Part shown: positions 6,709 through 7,301 of the stretch, piece after piece | Numbering within the stretch: position 1 is the stretch's first letter | Layout: every line of letters begins with the position of its first letter | Assembly (NCBI GenBank): GCA_965658595.1 | Contig: CBFHSW010000010.1 | Location: 1 to 7,301 of the forward strand | Origin: UBA1858 sp965658595 | Lineage (GTDB): Bacteria; Pseudomonadota; Gammaproteobacteria; UBA4575 | Direction of reading: 5' to 3' | Length of the DNA: 7,301 nt | Program-made: the position numbers and the translations under genes | Notes under the pieces: generated by a model | Seen by the model: the letters and a program-made list of their open reading frames with translations, nothing else | Database searches by the model: none | Told to the model about the DNA's origin: nothing

Positions 6709-6813
6709 CATGGTATTCCATTTAAGGTTTGGGTTGTTTTTAGAAAATATAAAAGCCTTGGAAGTACAACAAAAAATTAAGATATTACTAATTTAACAGG
6801 GATTAAGATTCGT

Positions 6814-6819
6814 AGGAGG
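6814..6819 (+). promoter_or_regulatory. Strong ribosome binding site of the alkB-like gene
   Basis: TAGGAGGT contains the full AGGAGG core, 4 nt before ATG 6824. It is by far the best SD in the window; truB and rbfA have almost none. It fixes the start of the gene and suggests efficient translation. Confidence 0.85.
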
Positions 6820-6823
6820 TTTG

Positions 6824-7301
6824 ATGAAGAAATTATTAATCAACGTGCGTTATTTTTTAGCACCATTATTGATTCTAGCGTCTATGTTCGGCGTAATGAC
6901 AGGTGGTCCATGGGTATGGACTGGTCTGGTATTACTCGGCGTTGGTATCATTATCGATACATTAACAAAAGCACAAACACCAGGTGCAGGGTTTGACGAA
7001 AATGGTGATACCTACGGTATCCCAGCACTACACAATGGTGTTATGTACGGCATGTTAGGTGTATTTGCATTATTACAAATCACATTAGCATGGCGCATTT
7101 TCCAATACATGAATGGTGTACCCATCGGTACCACTGAAATCCTAGGTATGTCCGTGCAAAACGGCATCACAGGTTCACAGTTAATCGGTGCAACCATTTC
7201 AACAGGTATCTTTGCAGGTATCGGTATCATCTACGGTCACGAGCTAGCGCATACAAAAGGCTTCAGCTTCGTAATCGCACGTTGGATGATGGCGTTATCA
7301 G
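6824..7301 (+). CDS. AlkB/XylM-type membrane di-iron hydroxylase (3' end cut by window)
   Basis: Probable integral-membrane non-haem di-iron monooxygenase of the alkane 1-monooxygenase/xylene monooxygenase family, which hydroxylates terminal methyl groups using O2 and electrons from rubredoxin or a ferredoxin reductase. The window holds the first 159 codons; the frame is open at the right edge, and full family members are usually about 350-420 residues. Hydrophobic segments are seen near 10-25, 29-46, 72-96 and 117-138, as expected for the N-terminal membrane helices. Directly after the fourth lies HELAH (His139, His143), matching the first histidine box (HX3H; HELGH in classical AlkB). The second and third boxes, needed to confirm the enzyme, lie outside. 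The N-terminus is basic (MKK) and is not a cleavable signal. Isoleucine is written ATC in 14 of 18 cases, suggesting high expression. Substrate cannot be told from this part; a related non-alkane hydroxylase or desaturase-like enzyme remains possible, so no gene symbol is assigned. Confidence 0.8.
   Translation, partial: MKKLLINVRYFLAPLLILASMFGVMTGGPWVWTGLVLLGVGIIIDTLTKAQTPGAGFDENGDTYGIPALHNGVMYGMLGVFALLQITLAWRIFQYMNGVPIGTTEILGMSVQNGITGSQLIGATISTGIFAGIGIIYGHELAHTKGFSFVIARWMMALS

Larger units (their letters stand above)
6538..6823 (+). other. AT-rich regulatory spacer between msrB and alkB-like gene
   Basis: 286 bases with no credible gene. A 64-codon frame from 6602 has no SD, a low-complexity hydrophobic/basic translation and no recognisable motif. 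The spacer holds operator-like repeats (6592-6620), an A/T-rich stretch (6641-6665) in the area where an UP element would lie, a strong -10 box (6703-6708) and a roughly 109-nt untranslated leader. A 9-bp direct repeat, TTGGGTTGT, occurs at 6673-6681 and 6729-6737. No intrinsic terminator for msrB is visible. Confidence 0.6.

Noticed and set aside
6602..6796. 64-codon plus-strand frame in the msrB-alkB spacer
   Set aside because: It has no SD at a usable distance, spans the predicted promoter and start point, and matches no family I know.
6776..6809. ATTAAGAT direct repeat in the alkB-like leader
   Set aside because: It is eight AT-rich bases in an AT-rich leader, easily explained by chance.
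7012..7230. 72-codon minus-strand frame inside the alkB-like gene
   Set aside because: It is a shadow of a clearly coding frame with membrane helices and a His box.

Overview
The window is a stretch of gammaproteobacterial chromosome carrying the conserved translation and RNA-turnover cluster infB-rbfA-truB-rpsO-pnp. It is followed by msrB and by the first 159 codons of a membrane di-iron hydroxylase of the AlkB/XylM (alkane/xylene monooxygenase) type. All genes are on the + strand. The gene order and close protein similarity to the E. coli counterparts (for example TruB Asp48 and an 89-residue S15) point to Gammaproteobacteria. By eye the base composition is moderately AT-rich (roughly mid-40s % GC). 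The hydroxylase suggests hydrocarbon or hydrophobic-substrate oxidation, as in many marine gammaproteobacteria, but I cannot name a genus.

Layout: 1-2157 is infB, open at the left edge and missing its N-terminal part. 2160-2522 is rbfA, 2 nt after infB. 2551-3471 is truB, with a GTG start and poor Shine-Dalgarno (SD). 3472-3546 is a short spacer with a good rpsO promoter candidate. 3547-3816 is rpsO. 3817-4037 is a structured spacer with four hairpins, which is the rpsO 3' end and pnp leader. 4038-6134 is pnp, with a GTG start. 6160-6537 is msrB, 25 nt after pnp. 6538-6823 is an AT-rich regulatory spacer with a perfect TATAAT extended -10 box and operator-like TTGTAC repeats. 6824-7301 is the alkB-like gene, open at the right edge.

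Functionally, IF2 starts translation, RbfA matures the 30S subunit, TruB modifies tRNA U55, S15 is an early 16S-binding protein, and PNPase degrades RNA from the 3' end. MsrB repairs oxidised methionine in proteins and is probably read through from pnp. The alkB-like gene looks like a separate transcription unit, with its own promoter, a near-perfect SD and a codon choice typical of high expression.

I see no previously undescribed multi-gene system, no mobile element, CRISPR array, tRNA or rRNA. The parts most worth a second look are the two regulatory spacers (rpsO-pnp and msrB-alkB) and the alkB-like gene, whose decisive C-terminal two thirds lie outside the window.
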